From Lingula anatina (lineage: Eukaryota; Brachiopoda; Lingulata; Lingulida; Lingulidae): a DNA stretch of 64,000 bases. This document shows positions 11,704 through 23,717 of the stretch, piece after piece (the stretch's first letter is position 1; each line of letters opens with the position of its first letter). The stretch is taken from contig NW_019775449.1 in assembly GCF_001039355.2 (NCBI RefSeq), positions 142,367-206,366 of the forward strand, given 5' to 3'. The notes under the pieces were generated by a model that was not told the DNA's origin, did not search any database, and saw only the letters and a list, made by a program, of their open reading frames with translations. The position numbers were made by a program, and so were the translations under genes.

Positions 11704-14198
11704 TCAAGCGCCAAACAAGCCATAGATGGAATCCATAACGCTCCTGAAATACCCGGTGGACTGGAATATTCTCTGAACGGCGTCGTTGTTGGGGTTTCCT
11801 TGCCTCCCGTCCCACTTCAGCTTCATACAGCGGTTGGAGTCCGTGGAGTAGTCGAGTGATAGCGCCCACATTTTTTGGCACAGGCCCCTGCCGTCTTTGT
11901 ATGTCTGAAGGACAAAAAAAATCATAAATGATTTGTTTAAAATTAGAAAAGACATTCCATATGAGAGAGATAGGTAGAGCGAACATAATCTAATGAAACT
12001 TCACTTTATGCTTATGCAGTTGCTACATGGTAAATGCATGCTTTCATGCAATGTAAAATTTTTTGACTCAAAAGTTCATTTCTTAGGCTGCCAAATAAGA
12101 AATACGAAAAAAAAAACAACTTGCAGTTGGCCAAATAAGCGTTTTGAGGTTTGAACGGTAGCCTCTTAGAAATATGATTGACGGTGCTTTTTGTGCAGTT
12201 GGAGTAAAACAAAACATGCCGAAGATTTATGGTAACTTCAAGCTCAGTTCACTACGTAACACCTTTGCTAAATTTTTACACCATCATTTAACATAAACAG
12301 ACTACAGTTGTCCAGAAATTAAAGAAATTGTATGTGAAAAGAATCAGGGCAATAACTTTTCTCTGACCACATGGTCACCTAGTAGTCTGTTATAAAATTA
12401 TTGTATCGGTCTTATTCATCAATTTCGTATACTGTATGAACATGAGAGATCTCGGAGGGAAGGTTAATACAGTTTCGGGGCGATGTTCAAAAACTGATAT
12501 GCATTTCGACAAACTGTTTTGAATGCACGGGGAGCATTAGCCATCAAAGAAAAACTGTCCAAAACATTTCTAAAATATGTCCAGGTAGAATATCAACACC
12601 GTTTTTCACTTTTAATTTGCTTTTTTTTCGCTTTGTTCTCGACACGATAAAAATAGATAAAGATCTTCTCATGACACCCATCTAATTTCAGTCGTTGGGA
12701 ACGGAGTTTCACTTATAACAAGAAATTTTAATCTTTGATCGCCATAGATGGGTGGTTTATTGACATACATTATATAAGCACTATTAAAAAGAACTAGGGT
12801 CGCGACCTTCAGAACCACTCCCTCTTCGGAAGCAATCAGTATATGTAAAGAAATAATTGATAACGAGGGTGCATTTGGTTTGAAACTGGGATCTCATGTC
12901 GAATAAATAAATATGTGGAACACCCTAGATCAAACGAGTACAATACTGTTATGATAAAGATAAGGAACGAACTAGAACAGATGGGTGATAGCAAAATATA
13001 CATGTATGATTGACTTTTTAATTCATATTAACACATTACTCCAGAATAAGATGATTTGAAGTCTGTAGTTATATAGGAATATAATTGGAGTTCGAATAAA
13101 GTAAATATTTTGTACTACCTCTCTCTAAGACCCCATTCCCAGAGATTAGATCGATCCAAACTAGATCGACCTAACTCCCTGGGGGTTCACGCTAAATAGC
13201 TGTCAGCCGAGCGGGCACGAAAGTTAATTACCCCCTTACAGCTTGTAGTAGGCAGGACGGACATTTAAGCCGGATTATCTGACAGTAATCTAGTGAGACT
13301 CCCCACGGGGATAGATCGATCTAAAATCTATGGGAATGCACCCTAACTGATGATAAGTATAAATCTTTTTTTTTTTCTTTTGTGCCACTTAAAACAAATA
13401 AATGACCATTCTCTTGTTGCTCTTAGTGTCGCACTGCGTCACTAACCTACCTCAGCGAATGTTTTACAGGGTCCTTTGCACTGCTTTTCCCCAGACTTTG
13501 TGAAGTTCCAATCAGTTAGCCAATTTTCGGCGCACGTGAAATCATCTTTACAGGCATCAAACCAGGCGTCGCAGTCCGAGGCACAGATAGGGACACGAAC
13601 CGTAGCGGCGGGATAATTTGGGCTTGCCCAGTGTACAATGTTGGGAGAGCAGCGATAGAAGCACTCTGTGGCCACCATATGCCGTTCGCATCTGAAGGAA
13701 AACGGAAGAGCATTGCTTCATAAAAACTTCAGAAAATTTTATATGGAGAGAAAGGGGACCTCTCACTCCACTTTTTGACCAGTTTACATTAAAAGTTATC
13801 TTTTCAAAATACATGTACATAACCAATTTATATTTGTAATCTTCGTTTCCAAATTACCATTTTTATGCCTTGAAGCACCCTCTTAAGGTAGTCCTCTCNT
13901 CAGAAAATGAAGACAGTGCTTAACGATTTACTCACCTAGCGCTCAGTTGTCCACAAAGGTTCCAGTTAGTGTCTCCTACTTTTGTGATCGGTGAGGCAGC
14001 TAGCTGTCGTGTAAATTGGGGCGTGCAGCAGGCGCTGTTTCTGTAGGTGCGGCACGCTCGAAGATATGGTTCTGGGCCAGGTCTGCTTTTGTGATTCACA
14101 CCGGCCAAACACTCGTCCCTACGTTGAAAAGTTGCCGATGACAGTTGGGCCGCAGCGGCAATGACTGCTAAAACGTAGAAATACTTAATGCTTGACAT
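11704..14198 (-). CDS. Folate-receptor-family protein 1 (secreted-looking)
   Basis: Three exons on the minus strand: 13936-14198, 13451-13691, 11704-11904; 234 residues. A signal peptide (about residues 1-22, ending AAQLSSA) is followed by the cysteine-rich folate receptor/riboflavin-binding domain: CxxGVNHK, CC pair, CFYRCSP, CASDCDAWF, NWLTDWNF, GNPNND near the C-terminus. Cysteine spacing fits the family. Several folate-contact positions of human folate receptors (remembered alignment) are not kept: the pterin-binding Asp is T96, His-Lys are L146-T147, and the last Trp is F151. The ligand may therefore not be folate. The protein ends at residue 234 soon after the domain with no hydrophobic tail, so it is probably secreted. 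It is a tandem paralogue of the gene at 15283-17003, with identical middle-exon length (241 nt). A MITE sits in intron 2. Confidence 0.85.
13129..13343. mobile_element. Harbinger-like MITE, copy 1 (in intron 2 of folate-receptor gene 1)
   Basis: Terminal inverted repeats pair CATTCCCAGAGATTAGATCG on the left with the reverse complement of the right end, CATTCCCATAGATTTTAGATCG. Both sides are flanked by TAA, which fits the TWA target duplication of PIF/Harbinger elements. The interior is about 75-85% identical, by eye, to the copy at 31835-32059. There is no coding capacity. Confidence 0.65.
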
Positions 14199-14280
14199 GT
14201 TAAAGAGACTTCTGTTTCAAGATGATCTGTCCAATTGTCGTGCTCTGATGATCTGATGCAGGTGCTTCTCAGCGGCCTAA

Positions 14281-14288
14281 TATATATA
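14281..14288 (-). promoter_or_regulatory. Probable TATA box of folate-receptor-like gene 1
   Basis: TATATATA lies about 83-90 bases upstream of the start codon at 14198 on the minus strand. That would leave a 5' untranslated region of about 50 nt. Placement is plausible, but no initiator was confirmed. Confidence 0.4.
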
Positions 14289-15140
14289 CCCGTACCCCTA
14301 ATATCGGGGGATCAGGGTTCAATGTTACAAAACTATTGACGTAACGAATCACGTTTGTAAGCATGAGGGTTTGTTAAGATTTCTTCTAGACCCTAGTTGT
14401 TTTGTTTACTCGGAAGATTACTTTGTTTGTGTTTATAATCTTATTGCGTCGTGCTGACATTTACATGGCGCGATCATCAGTGGACGGTGATCGCAGTTTT
14501 TACCTGCAGTTTCATCACCTTGACTTTTGGTCTTATGGAATGTCTATGGCCTCAACAGCTTGCACCCAAACAAGTTCCTTTATTTAACGATAAAACTTCA
14601 AATTAAAATGTTGAGAAAGAATAACATAAACACAGAAAATATTGTAAAAGGTTTTAATATTTCGAGCACAACAAGCTACCAAAAGTGAAATCGTCATGTG
14701 CTATAACAGTTCAAATGGAATTAAATATATTCTGTCTCATAACGATAAGTACGCATTACCGCCTATGCTGCATTTTAACGTTAAAACAAGTAATAATGAG
14801 ATTCAAGCAGCTGCGATTTATGCAAAATTTGCAAGTTATATAACCTATCTACTAAGAACATTTGGCGTGCTTAAAGGTCCAATTCGAAACAATCTCCTTC
14901 TTCAATGACAATTCAAAGCAGATAATGATAATATAATGCCTTTTAAAGGAATTTAAAAAAAAAACACAATCGAAAAGTAAGCAAATCATATAATACTACA
15001 AAGAGTAAGTGCGCCAACAAATCAATTTTGTCAAATATGCACTACGGTTAATTGGGCTGTCGGTTAATTGTTCGTTTTAGGTGAAAACCAAACATCGGCT
15101 GTTACATGGACTACTTCCTGAGGAATAAGTATATCCTAAA

Positions 15141-15374
15141 CAAATGATCTCTTAGAAAAATTTAAAAAAGGACGAAATTGCAACCGCGCAGCTAATGAGA
15201 ATCAAATCAGCAAAAGCAGTTTTCATGACAGTGCTCCATCCTCAAGAGGTCGTAGTAATAAACAAATGAACTCTCAGTAAAATTAAAAAAAGGACGAAAT
15301 TGCAACCGCGCAGCTAATGAGAATCAAATCAGCAAAAGCAGTTTTCATGACAGTGCTCCATCCTCCAGAGGTCG
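15141..15374. repeat. 122-bp tandem duplication covering the 3' end of folate-receptor gene 2
   Basis: Copy 15141-15252 and copy 15263-15374 are nearly identical at a spacing of 122 bases. The right-hand copy encodes the last part of the protein, including the hydrophobic tail and stop codon. The left-hand copy lies downstream of the stop, in the 3' untranslated region. There the codon for Gly before GGATGG has become TGA, so this copy is not coding. Confidence 0.85.
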
Positions 15375-17003
15375 AAGCGAATATTTTCTCCACTGCTGCA
15401 TTATTTGGGTTGTCTCCTGCGCTCCACTGGAGTTTTATACATTTATCAGCGTTTCCTTCATAGAGGAATGTTGAGCCCCACATTTTCTCGCACAAACCTT
15501 TGCCATCCTTGTAAATCTGGAGAAAATATGAAGATTAAAAAAAAAATTGATGACTTTCATAGGCCTATATCAAATCTACAGGTATGTCACGATTATTTGT
15601 GCGCAACATACGTTTTTGCTATTGTTGTGATAAATATTTCTTCATGTAACTAGAAGTCATATCTTAATATACATTGGCATACCAGACATTTATAAAGAGT
15701 CACAGTAACCTCAAGGGACGGATTGTCCTCTGACTGCAATTAGAAATAATGTTTGCGAACAAGTCACGGTGATATCTGTTCACAACCATGTCATCGTGAC
15801 CGGGTGCGGGTTAGGGACAAGGCCAAATCTGCGTCTCGTCTCTTTGTATCTGTTGTGTGACTGTCAATAGCTGTGCTTGCGCCACGTGACGTTAAAAAAT
15901 TACACTTACTTTATAAAATACGCTAATGCTTAAGTGGGATTTTGAATAGTCTAACAATAAAGTTACTTCTGCAGTTTTTAATAACGGCAGGGTAGTGTTG
16001 ATGTTAAATGATAAATCATATTATACTAGGACTTTTTTCCCCTGTTGCAGGAATATATATCGCAATTCAATGTTTTTGTTTCACTGGTTAAATATCTACC
16101 TCTGTAAATGATTTGCATGGCATTTTACAGTGGTTTTCTCCTGGTTTAGTGAAGTTCCAGTCGGTTAGCCAGTTGGTTGCACAGGTCATGTCATCCTTGC
16201 ATGCTTCAAACCATGCATCGCAGTCTTCGGCACACACAGGCACGTGCAACGCTGCAGAGGGGTGGTCTGGGTTCTTCCAGTAGATGGCATTAGGGGAGCA
16301 CCGGTAAAAACATTCAACTGACAGCTTGTATTGCTCACAACTGAAAATGACAAGAATTAACTCCTCAGTTATATAATTATTATTGTTATGCAGGGCATTA
16401 CTGCTGTGCAGTTAGAAAATGTTCGGCTTTCTGGGATTCGATGACCCTACACACATCTTTAATTCACGTCATATGGATATTGGTGTAACACCTGTAATCA
16501 CGTGTTTCGTGTTTTAAGCTAGACCTACATGTTACACTGCATGTTTGTCCTAAAAGCTGTAAATGGAATAATACTATATGAATATACCGGGCCTAGGATC
16601 AACATACATTAATTAGGTGGCCCGTGCAACGACTAAGGGTTGGGAAGTTTTACTCTACCAGAGTCCCTTTTTAGCTTTTAGTATTTCCAAATCGATTAAA
16701 GCCTCCCAAAAAATTCTGTAAAAACTAAAAGAGAGTAGGAGCGACTTACCTGCGGCTTAAATTCCCACACCTATTCCAGTACGTGTCTTCCACCTTGACA
16801 ATGGGCGAGGCAGAGAGTGTTTGCGTAAACGCCGCTGTACAGCACGAGTTATTCTTGTACTCATGGCATGCCCCGAACGTCCCCTCCTCGGGCCCAGGGG
16901 TCCTTTTATGATTATTTCCAGGTAAACATTCGTTTTTACGTTCAAATGCCGATTTCACAACTGTGCTGACAGACAGGATAAAACACAACTGTGTAAAATA
17001 CAT
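15283..17003 (-). CDS. Folate-receptor-family protein 2 (GPI-anchor-like tail)
   Basis: Three exons on the minus strand: 16750-17003, 16100-16340, 15283-15516; 242 residues. A signal peptide (about residues 1-19, ending TVVKSA) precedes the same cysteine-rich domain as the paralogue at 11704-14198: NECLPGNNHK, SCC, CFYRCSP, CAEDCDAWFEACKDD, NWLTDWNFTKPG, GDNPNN. Exon phases match the paralogue, and exon 2 is 241 nt in both, so this is a tandem duplication. Unlike paralogue 1, this protein ends in a hydrophobic segment (ADLILISCAVAISSFF) after a small-residue stretch (STSGGWST), the layout of a GPI-attachment signal as in vertebrate folate receptors. The pocket residues His-Lys and the second Trp are again replaced (LT, F), so folate binding is doubtful. 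Confidence 0.85.
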
Positions 17004-18275
17004 GATATCACCTCTCGTTGGCCACTAGTACTCATAAACACGTGCACGTACGGTACAGTTGACTACTTACAGATGTACCACGCTTTGTTAACAACCCTTA
17101 ACAAAAAGACGAAAGTTAAATCGAGGCTCAATGTGACCTTCTTTAATGTATTTTGAAATACTCCTACCGTATGGATGTAAAATCAATCAAATGAAATGAA
17201 AATGAGATGATAAAGCCATGCACAGCGACTTTTTTCAAACAGCATACAGGAAATCATGTTATACTAGGACCCATCAAGTCCTAGCATTTTTACTAGTTAT
17301 TATCATCTTGGACCCCGAAATTCCATTAGGTGACTCACAGTTTGAAAGCTTCTAGCTGAAGATGACAATAAATTGTATGTATATATTTCACACACACAAA
17401 GTAAAATAACAGATTTGCGCACTTCAACTACATTGTTTATAGATTTAATAAAAGGTGGAAATTGAGCTAAATCAACAAAGGTTGATTTACTGGGTAGGGA
17501 ATAGGGCAAAAGGCGACCCTCCCTTCATAAAGCACATTTATGGACTGTTACTAAACAAGACAAAAGACTGTTCAGATGCCCTTAACACTCTACTAAAACA
17601 TCCCCTTAACAAGCCCTTTCCCTTCCCCACTTGTTAATATTCTGGATTGGCCAGTGAAATGTGTCACAACTCAAAAGTGACAGAAAAATTTGATAAATGA
17701 CATAATATGAGGAGAGACATAAATAGCAGAAAGCACATGTTAAATTCAAATAATTATATTATTGAACAAAACTTAACTGTCTGTTGTCTTAAGCGCAAAA
17801 GCATCAACTATTAGAAATTCATAAAATATATTTTTATTAATACTTTTTTTGTTAAACCTTTAATCTAAATTTTTTGATAATTCTGATAGTAATAAATAAG
17901 TTCATAATTTAAATGTTGACAAAAAAAAATTGTGATCATACATTGAAATACTGTGATTGCTCATTTTGTTATCTCGTGTCATGTCCCACAATATCAAATC
18001 CTGTCTGTGTAAATAGACATGTATGGTCCTTGAACTGTATACATATAATGAAATGCAAATGTTTTATCTGTTTCAGCCACCCTCAGTGGCCTATCCTTGG
18101 CTTATGGTATTTATATAGCAAACAAATCCCCTTGCTGCTGTCTGTTACTCCTGATAAAATTTGTTTTGTCTGACTTCTGATATGTCAAACATTAAGTTGT
18201 TTTTGACTAATTTCTATTCTCGGTTGAGTATATTATGCAGTCAAAATGTCTAACACAGTTCCCAATGAATTGTCT
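17004..18275. other. Intergenic stretch, no gene seen
   Basis: Upstream sequence of folate-receptor gene 2 and downstream sequence of the C19orf53 homologue. It is AT-rich. The open frames present have no family resemblance and no supporting splice context. Confidence 0.5.
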
Positions 18276-21200
18276 TTATTTCTTGCTAGATGAGGCAGCT
18301 GTTTTTGTATTAACAACGTTGAATCGTTTGGGTTCAACATTTCCTGCTGCCACAGCAACCTCCTGCTCGATGCCTTTTTTTATTTCTTTTTCAAGACTCT
18401 GGAAAAAATGAAGGGCAAGTTGGTTAATCATTGATTAAAAAGTGAATCTTTATTTCAACCTACATGGTAACACCCACTTATTAATACATCAAAACTACTT
18501 CAACTACATTGTGGTAGTTGTACTACGTCTGAATCAAGAATCACAACCTTTCTCCTCCAACTTCAAGGCCACATGCATTCATTCACACATTAACATCCAA
18601 TTGATTCTTTTTAAAGATTTATGAGATTTCTACTCATATTCACTACAGAGACAAAACTGTGCACTATCTGTCATAAATATATAAGTCATATATCTATCAA
18701 CAGGTCACAAACCTTTTTTAGTTTTGCTGCCTGCACATGTCTTGCCTTTTTTGGTGCTATGCTCATACCTATGTTAAAGAAAAAAAAAATACATATCATA
18801 ATTCATATTTATGAACAATAATGGTTATACTTAACAAACAGTATGTGACACTTAAATAAAAACACATTCCAGCTTTTTTAAAAAAAAAATAAAGGCAAAG
18901 ATAGCACTGTTCACTAGGTAACATTCAGATATCCTAGCTGCTCTGTACTCTGCAGCCCATTTCAAGCACCAGCAGCTTTCTTTTATAGTTCACAGATAAT
19001 ATGCACACCAGGTGTTCCATTATGTTCTTAACATAGACACATTCAAGTTAATAAATTCCCAGTGCAGTTCAAAGATAATAGATGGAACTAAATACAAAAA
19101 GAATCAATAAATTTTCAGCATGGACTTCTACTTCTAGAAAATTAACTTTTTTGTCCTTAATGCTGGATAATATATATTAATAACAAGCATCCCCACAATA
19201 GCTTTCGGATTTGGTTTCTGTCACTGAAGCATTTGGCATATATCAGTGTTGCAGATACCTGCGAGTTCAGTAAGGAACTGGATGATACCCCAAGCTAAGC
19301 GTTAGCGAAACAACTGCCAAGAAATGAACGAATGTCACAAAATAAGGTGACTATCACTGTACTTAGCATACCAAGACAAAATAGAAGAAATTATTTGACA
19401 AGGTAATTATCACCAAGCCTTCTCTTATAATTGTAAAAGTGAAAAATTCATGACAGAGAAAGAGAGAGAGAGAGAGAGGGGAGGATGTTTTTTTTTTTCG
19501 TGTGGTTCATGCATTGCGCAGTTATGTTCTATAGAATGCCATCCTTTTCATTATGATAATATTTCATAGCAAAGCTAAATATTTGCGTGATCTTCCTCAT
19601 TTCAGAAAGACCAGAATTACACAATATAATCTTTGATTAGGGAGGGGGTAGTGCATACTTTATATAAGCAGGTGCCTCATGAAACAACAATACACTTAAC
19701 AGCTTCAAAGACATCTGATCATATATTACAAACCAGAGGCAAAAATGCTTGAGAAGACTTACTAATACCAATCTGTAAAGAAGGCAAGAAAATTCCACAC
19801 AGTAAAATGCATATTTGGTTAAAGGCAGGTGTTGAATCGGAATTATTTGTGTGAAATATTCCATGAGCATATATCCCTCTCCCCCCATGTCCAATGGGAA
19901 ATTTCAAAATTCAATATTCTTTACCATTCAATGCAATGGAGTCTGAATGTTTTCGGGCATGAAAATTAGAGTAATGGTTAAACAAAACAATCTTAGATAA
20001 AAAAAAGTTATACCTTCTATGCCTTTAACTATAATGCATGACAGATAGCACAAAGTGGGTTAATTCATGGTTACTGTGCCCCAATGAGTTAACACAATGA
20101 ACAGTCCATCATAATACAAGGTCTAAAGCAGCTGGCAGCATATAACCTACTTCTAACAAAGAAATGTACAAAAAATTTAATTTCCGCCAGGTGTGTTCTG
20201 CTTCACAAAACACAAGAAATGAAAGTATTATCATTTCAAATTGGAAAATATGCTTCATGCAATAAAATAATTAATCAAAGGTGCTCAGTGCATTATAGTC
20301 AGGTTGACAACAGAATCTAAATCAATAATGGGATGCTCACATGAAATAAACACATTTGTCTGATATTGTGCACAATACACGTACCATTCTGCAAAATTCT
20401 GACTACAAAAGAACAACAAACCTCCTCTTTATTGTCAAAAGATTTCTCCCTACCCTGCTATCAGAAAATATATGGATACGTCTCATATTTCATCAACGCA
20501 GCTTAATGGCATTAATCTTTTATTTCCATACATAATTTGGAATCCATTTTGTGTCTGTCAGTGAATGATGTGCATGTGAAGGACTTTGGAGCACAGGTTA
20601 CTGAGCAGCCAGGCACTGTCTGCTTCCAGGATGTTGAATTAAAAAATACTCAACAGCGGGTTACAAGTTAAGGCTTAATTGGCTGCCTTCTCCTGGGGCA
20701 GTATTGTCAGATTGTTTCTTATAGTTTGTTTAGGCAGCCTTTAAATGTTGCTGTCTGCAGCATATTGAAGTCTAAGAATACATCTACTGTCCATGTGTGT
20801 CTGATCAATTGATCAAGGCAAGGTGCTTGCTGGCTTAACAAGTGAGATAATCCAGGAAAACTGGTTGCAGTTCTCCACCTGCTTCTGTATGTGGACATAA
20901 AAACACAGCATGGGACTGTTTTCACACTAAGATAAGAAGGATACTTTCATAGTTTTTTCTCATTGAGAGAGATAACTTTTATATAAAGTATTGGACAGCA
21001 GACAAAACAGCATAATATAAATAGGATAAATCCCAGACGGAGGTGCTTCTTTTTTAGTCTGAAAAGGGCACGAAAATAAGAATTCTGAGTAAATAAACCC
21101 TGGGAATAAATTTCTAATATGCGGCACAAGCATTAGCAGTGGTTTAGAAGTGGATAATACACTACTTTATTTGGAAACCAAGAGATTTATACTCAGCAAA

Positions 21201-23717
21201 GGTTCAATTTACAGACACTGGGAAGGTCACAGAAGGCAAGTCAAAACAGCAGCTTCAGTTTAAAGAGCACGTACTCTTGAATAGGACTTTTTTTTCATTG
21301 CAAACCTAAACCAAGTAGGACGGAAAATGGCCTCCAAAGCATGTAGGTCTTTGGATCTGGAGTACAAGAACTTTAAGCATGATCTGCAGAAAGCATTAGA
21401 TAGTGACTGGGATTCGGCTGATGACCTAGATATTTACGATTGGTTGGACTTAGCTGATGAGAACCGAGATGAACATGGTGATTCAGAAGTATTCTTAAAT
21501 GATGATGACAATTCAAGGTGAGTGTTGGGCAATACACTTAACCAGCTGGGTATATAAGCCCATGACTCTAGGAGATAGTTCAAACTTTGGGCACAGAAGT
21601 AGAGATCATACATCAAAATCATACTTTTAATATTATTTACATGAAACTTTATATCGATGTATTGAAATAATAACTATGGGAAAAAAGTCCTTAAACAGAC
21701 ATTACATACATGATGCAGACATTTTGAAAGGAATATAACATGCAGATAAATCAAATTACACAAAGGGAACAGTAAATGAAATAGTGCCCTTTTATTTTAT
21801 ATGGTGTGATAAAACTATCAAAATGTATAATTTTCAATTTTTTTTTCTATCACTTCATGAAAATATATAGAAAACAATTGAAAAAACATTTTGATCACTG
21901 CATCTTATTTCATCATAAAAATCTTTATTCAAAGTTATTGATCATTAGTTCATTTGGATAAAAAATGCAACCTATTCTGTATGCCATTTAATCACTTTGA
22001 CATTAACAATGACTGATGTTTAATTTTTGTATGTCTGCCACATATAAATGAGAAAATCGAGATCGAGCACGCATATCAATAAACGAGACTAAGTAACTGA
22101 GGAAAGAGATGCCAGCAAGAAAGTAAATGATGAATACAAAGAACCCATACAAAATTTATCATTTATTAGCAGGATAATTAAAATTCTCTATAAGAAAAAG
22201 AAAGTGTAATATTTCACTGAAGGTAAGTTGACCAATGGATTCCTTAAAAAATACACTTTGTTTTAAACAAATTAAGGCATTATTAAATCATGTTTATAAG
22301 AAATGGGGATTAATGATTAAATACTATTCTATTACTGTTCAGCTTAAGTAACTCCACATTAGGTTGAACAATTTTTTTATCCAAAGCTTACATAGCCTTA
22401 CATATTTCCTTTCTTTTTTTTCTGCACACTTCCATCATAATGAACAACCACTATTGCCAGGTACAATGTAGTTTGGCACTTCATTAAGTCTTCAGGAATC
22501 ATTTTTAAGTAAGTTTTATGTAATAGTAGCCTTACATCAGCAATATACAATCATGTCTTCAAGTGTGAACTTTAAATGTGTGATCTTTATCTTTTGTATT
22601 AAAAAATTTTCAGCTTGTGAAATCAACAATCTGGTTTCAGAAAATTACAATGAGAGAACACCCCATAATATGGATTTTTATTACTCCTTCTACACTTCTC
22701 AATACAGCCAAATTTCAATCTGATTCTTGCATTCAAATGTTAACACTAACTGCATTTTCATGATCATTTTTTAGATTTGATCGTTTCCAGAGAAAATCAT
22801 TACCACATTCTCAGAGTCGGGCCTACCCAACTACCAGACTCGGCACCGATTGATCCTGAATTCACCGGTAGATCACACCACACAACCCATTTTCAAGGTG
22901 TATGTCAGATCGCATTACACAATATCAGACGCGACATCGCTTATGCCTAGTACGCGATGTGATAGTGACGATTCTCAGCAGGGTTGAAAAGCATTACATC
23001 ACCACTCAAAATTTGTTCAGGGTATGATACTGTGTAATGCGATCTGACACACACCTTGAAAATGGGTAGTGTGGTCTGATCTACCGGTGAATTCAGGATC
23101 AATCGGTGCCAAGTCTGGTAGTTGGGTAGGTCTGAGAGCTAGTACACATTAACAACAAAGTCTAACAATGACTATTAATAACGGGCCTATGTGTACTTAA
23201 TTTATGATACAAAATTTGACCTTAAATTATTGTAATAACTTCTCATACTGGAATATAAACAAAATTTTTTTATCACATAATAATTATAAATGTATAATAA
23301 TAAAAGAAGAGATGGTCTAAATATAGAGCCACAAATAATAAATTAAAAAAAAAAAACTACAATCAATGCAATTTAGTGTATAAATTCCTCTGGTGAGATT
23401 AGGTCGCATGCCCTTATTTAAAAGTAATAACTAACAGGATATGTCATATTTTACTAGCTCCCTTCTCCTCTCCCTTCAAGTAAATGGGACTGTTAGTGAT
23501 ACCGTGTTTTAACTTGCTATTGAACACGTGTTGAATGTTTAGATGGTTACTTATTCAAACGAAGCTTTCAGGTGGTGTTTACGGAACCCCATATACTGTC
23601 GGTGTACAGATAATACTTACACCCCTTCTTCAGAACGCCAGATTTCTTGTGATGTTTTTGTTTTCCTCGTGTTCCTGCAGGCAACTGTACTTTCGTCTTC
23701 AGCTTGCCCTGCGCCAT
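18276..23717 (-). CDS. C19orf53: UPF0390 protein, C19orf53/LYDG10 homologue
   Basis: Three exons on the minus strand: 23621-23717, 18713-18768, 18276-18398; 91 residues, against about 99 in human. The N-terminus MAQGKLKTK fits the family start MAQGxxKxK. A His/Lys-rich segment (GKQKHHKKSG) follows, then the signature APKKARHVQAAKLKK and LEKEIKKGIEQEV, then a Lys-ending tail. It is a small, very basic protein with a nuclear or nucleolar look; the molecular role is not established. Donor GGGT/GTAAGT and acceptor TAG/GTATGA give phase 1 and keep the frame. The first intron is about 4.85 kb. It contains a MITE and, on the opposite strand, a candidate first exon of SARM1. Confidence 0.85.
18769..21326. 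other. Interior of C19orf53 intron 1, no gene seen
   Basis: AT-rich sequence without a supported exon on either strand. A GA-rich simple repeat lies near 19456-19482. Confidence 0.45.
21327..21517 (+). CDS. SARM1: Candidate alternative first coding exon of SARM1 (acidic N-terminus)
   Basis: Sixty-three codons plus two bases start at an ATG in good context (GAAAATGG) and end at a consensus AG/GTGAGT donor. The peptide begins MASKACRSLDLEYKNF and continues very acidic (DSDWDSADDLDIYDW, LNDDDNS). Joining to the acceptor at 29996/29997 completes an Arg codon, adds FHVGYCN, and enters the SARM1 start codon in frame with no stop. That would add 71 residues (about 980 in total). Fly and worm SARM genes use alternative first exons, which makes this plausible. 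It could instead belong to another unrecognised plus-strand gene. It sits in an intron of the opposite-strand C19orf53 homologue. Confidence 0.5.
22810..23136. mobile_element. Long-TIR MITE, copy 1
   Basis: About 125-bp terminal inverted repeats start CCTACCCAACTACCAGACT and include GAATTCACCGGTAGATC. They surround a short centre. The whole element is about 327 bp and noncoding. It lies in intron 1 of the C19orf53 homologue. The copy at 26880-27203 is the same family with the centre inverted. Confidence 0.8.

Noticed and set aside
11684-11986. Longer open frame over folate-receptor gene 1 exon 3 in another phase
   Set aside because: It is shifted relative to the conserved frame (TYKDGRGLC, GNPNND), which alone fits the exon phases and the paralogue.
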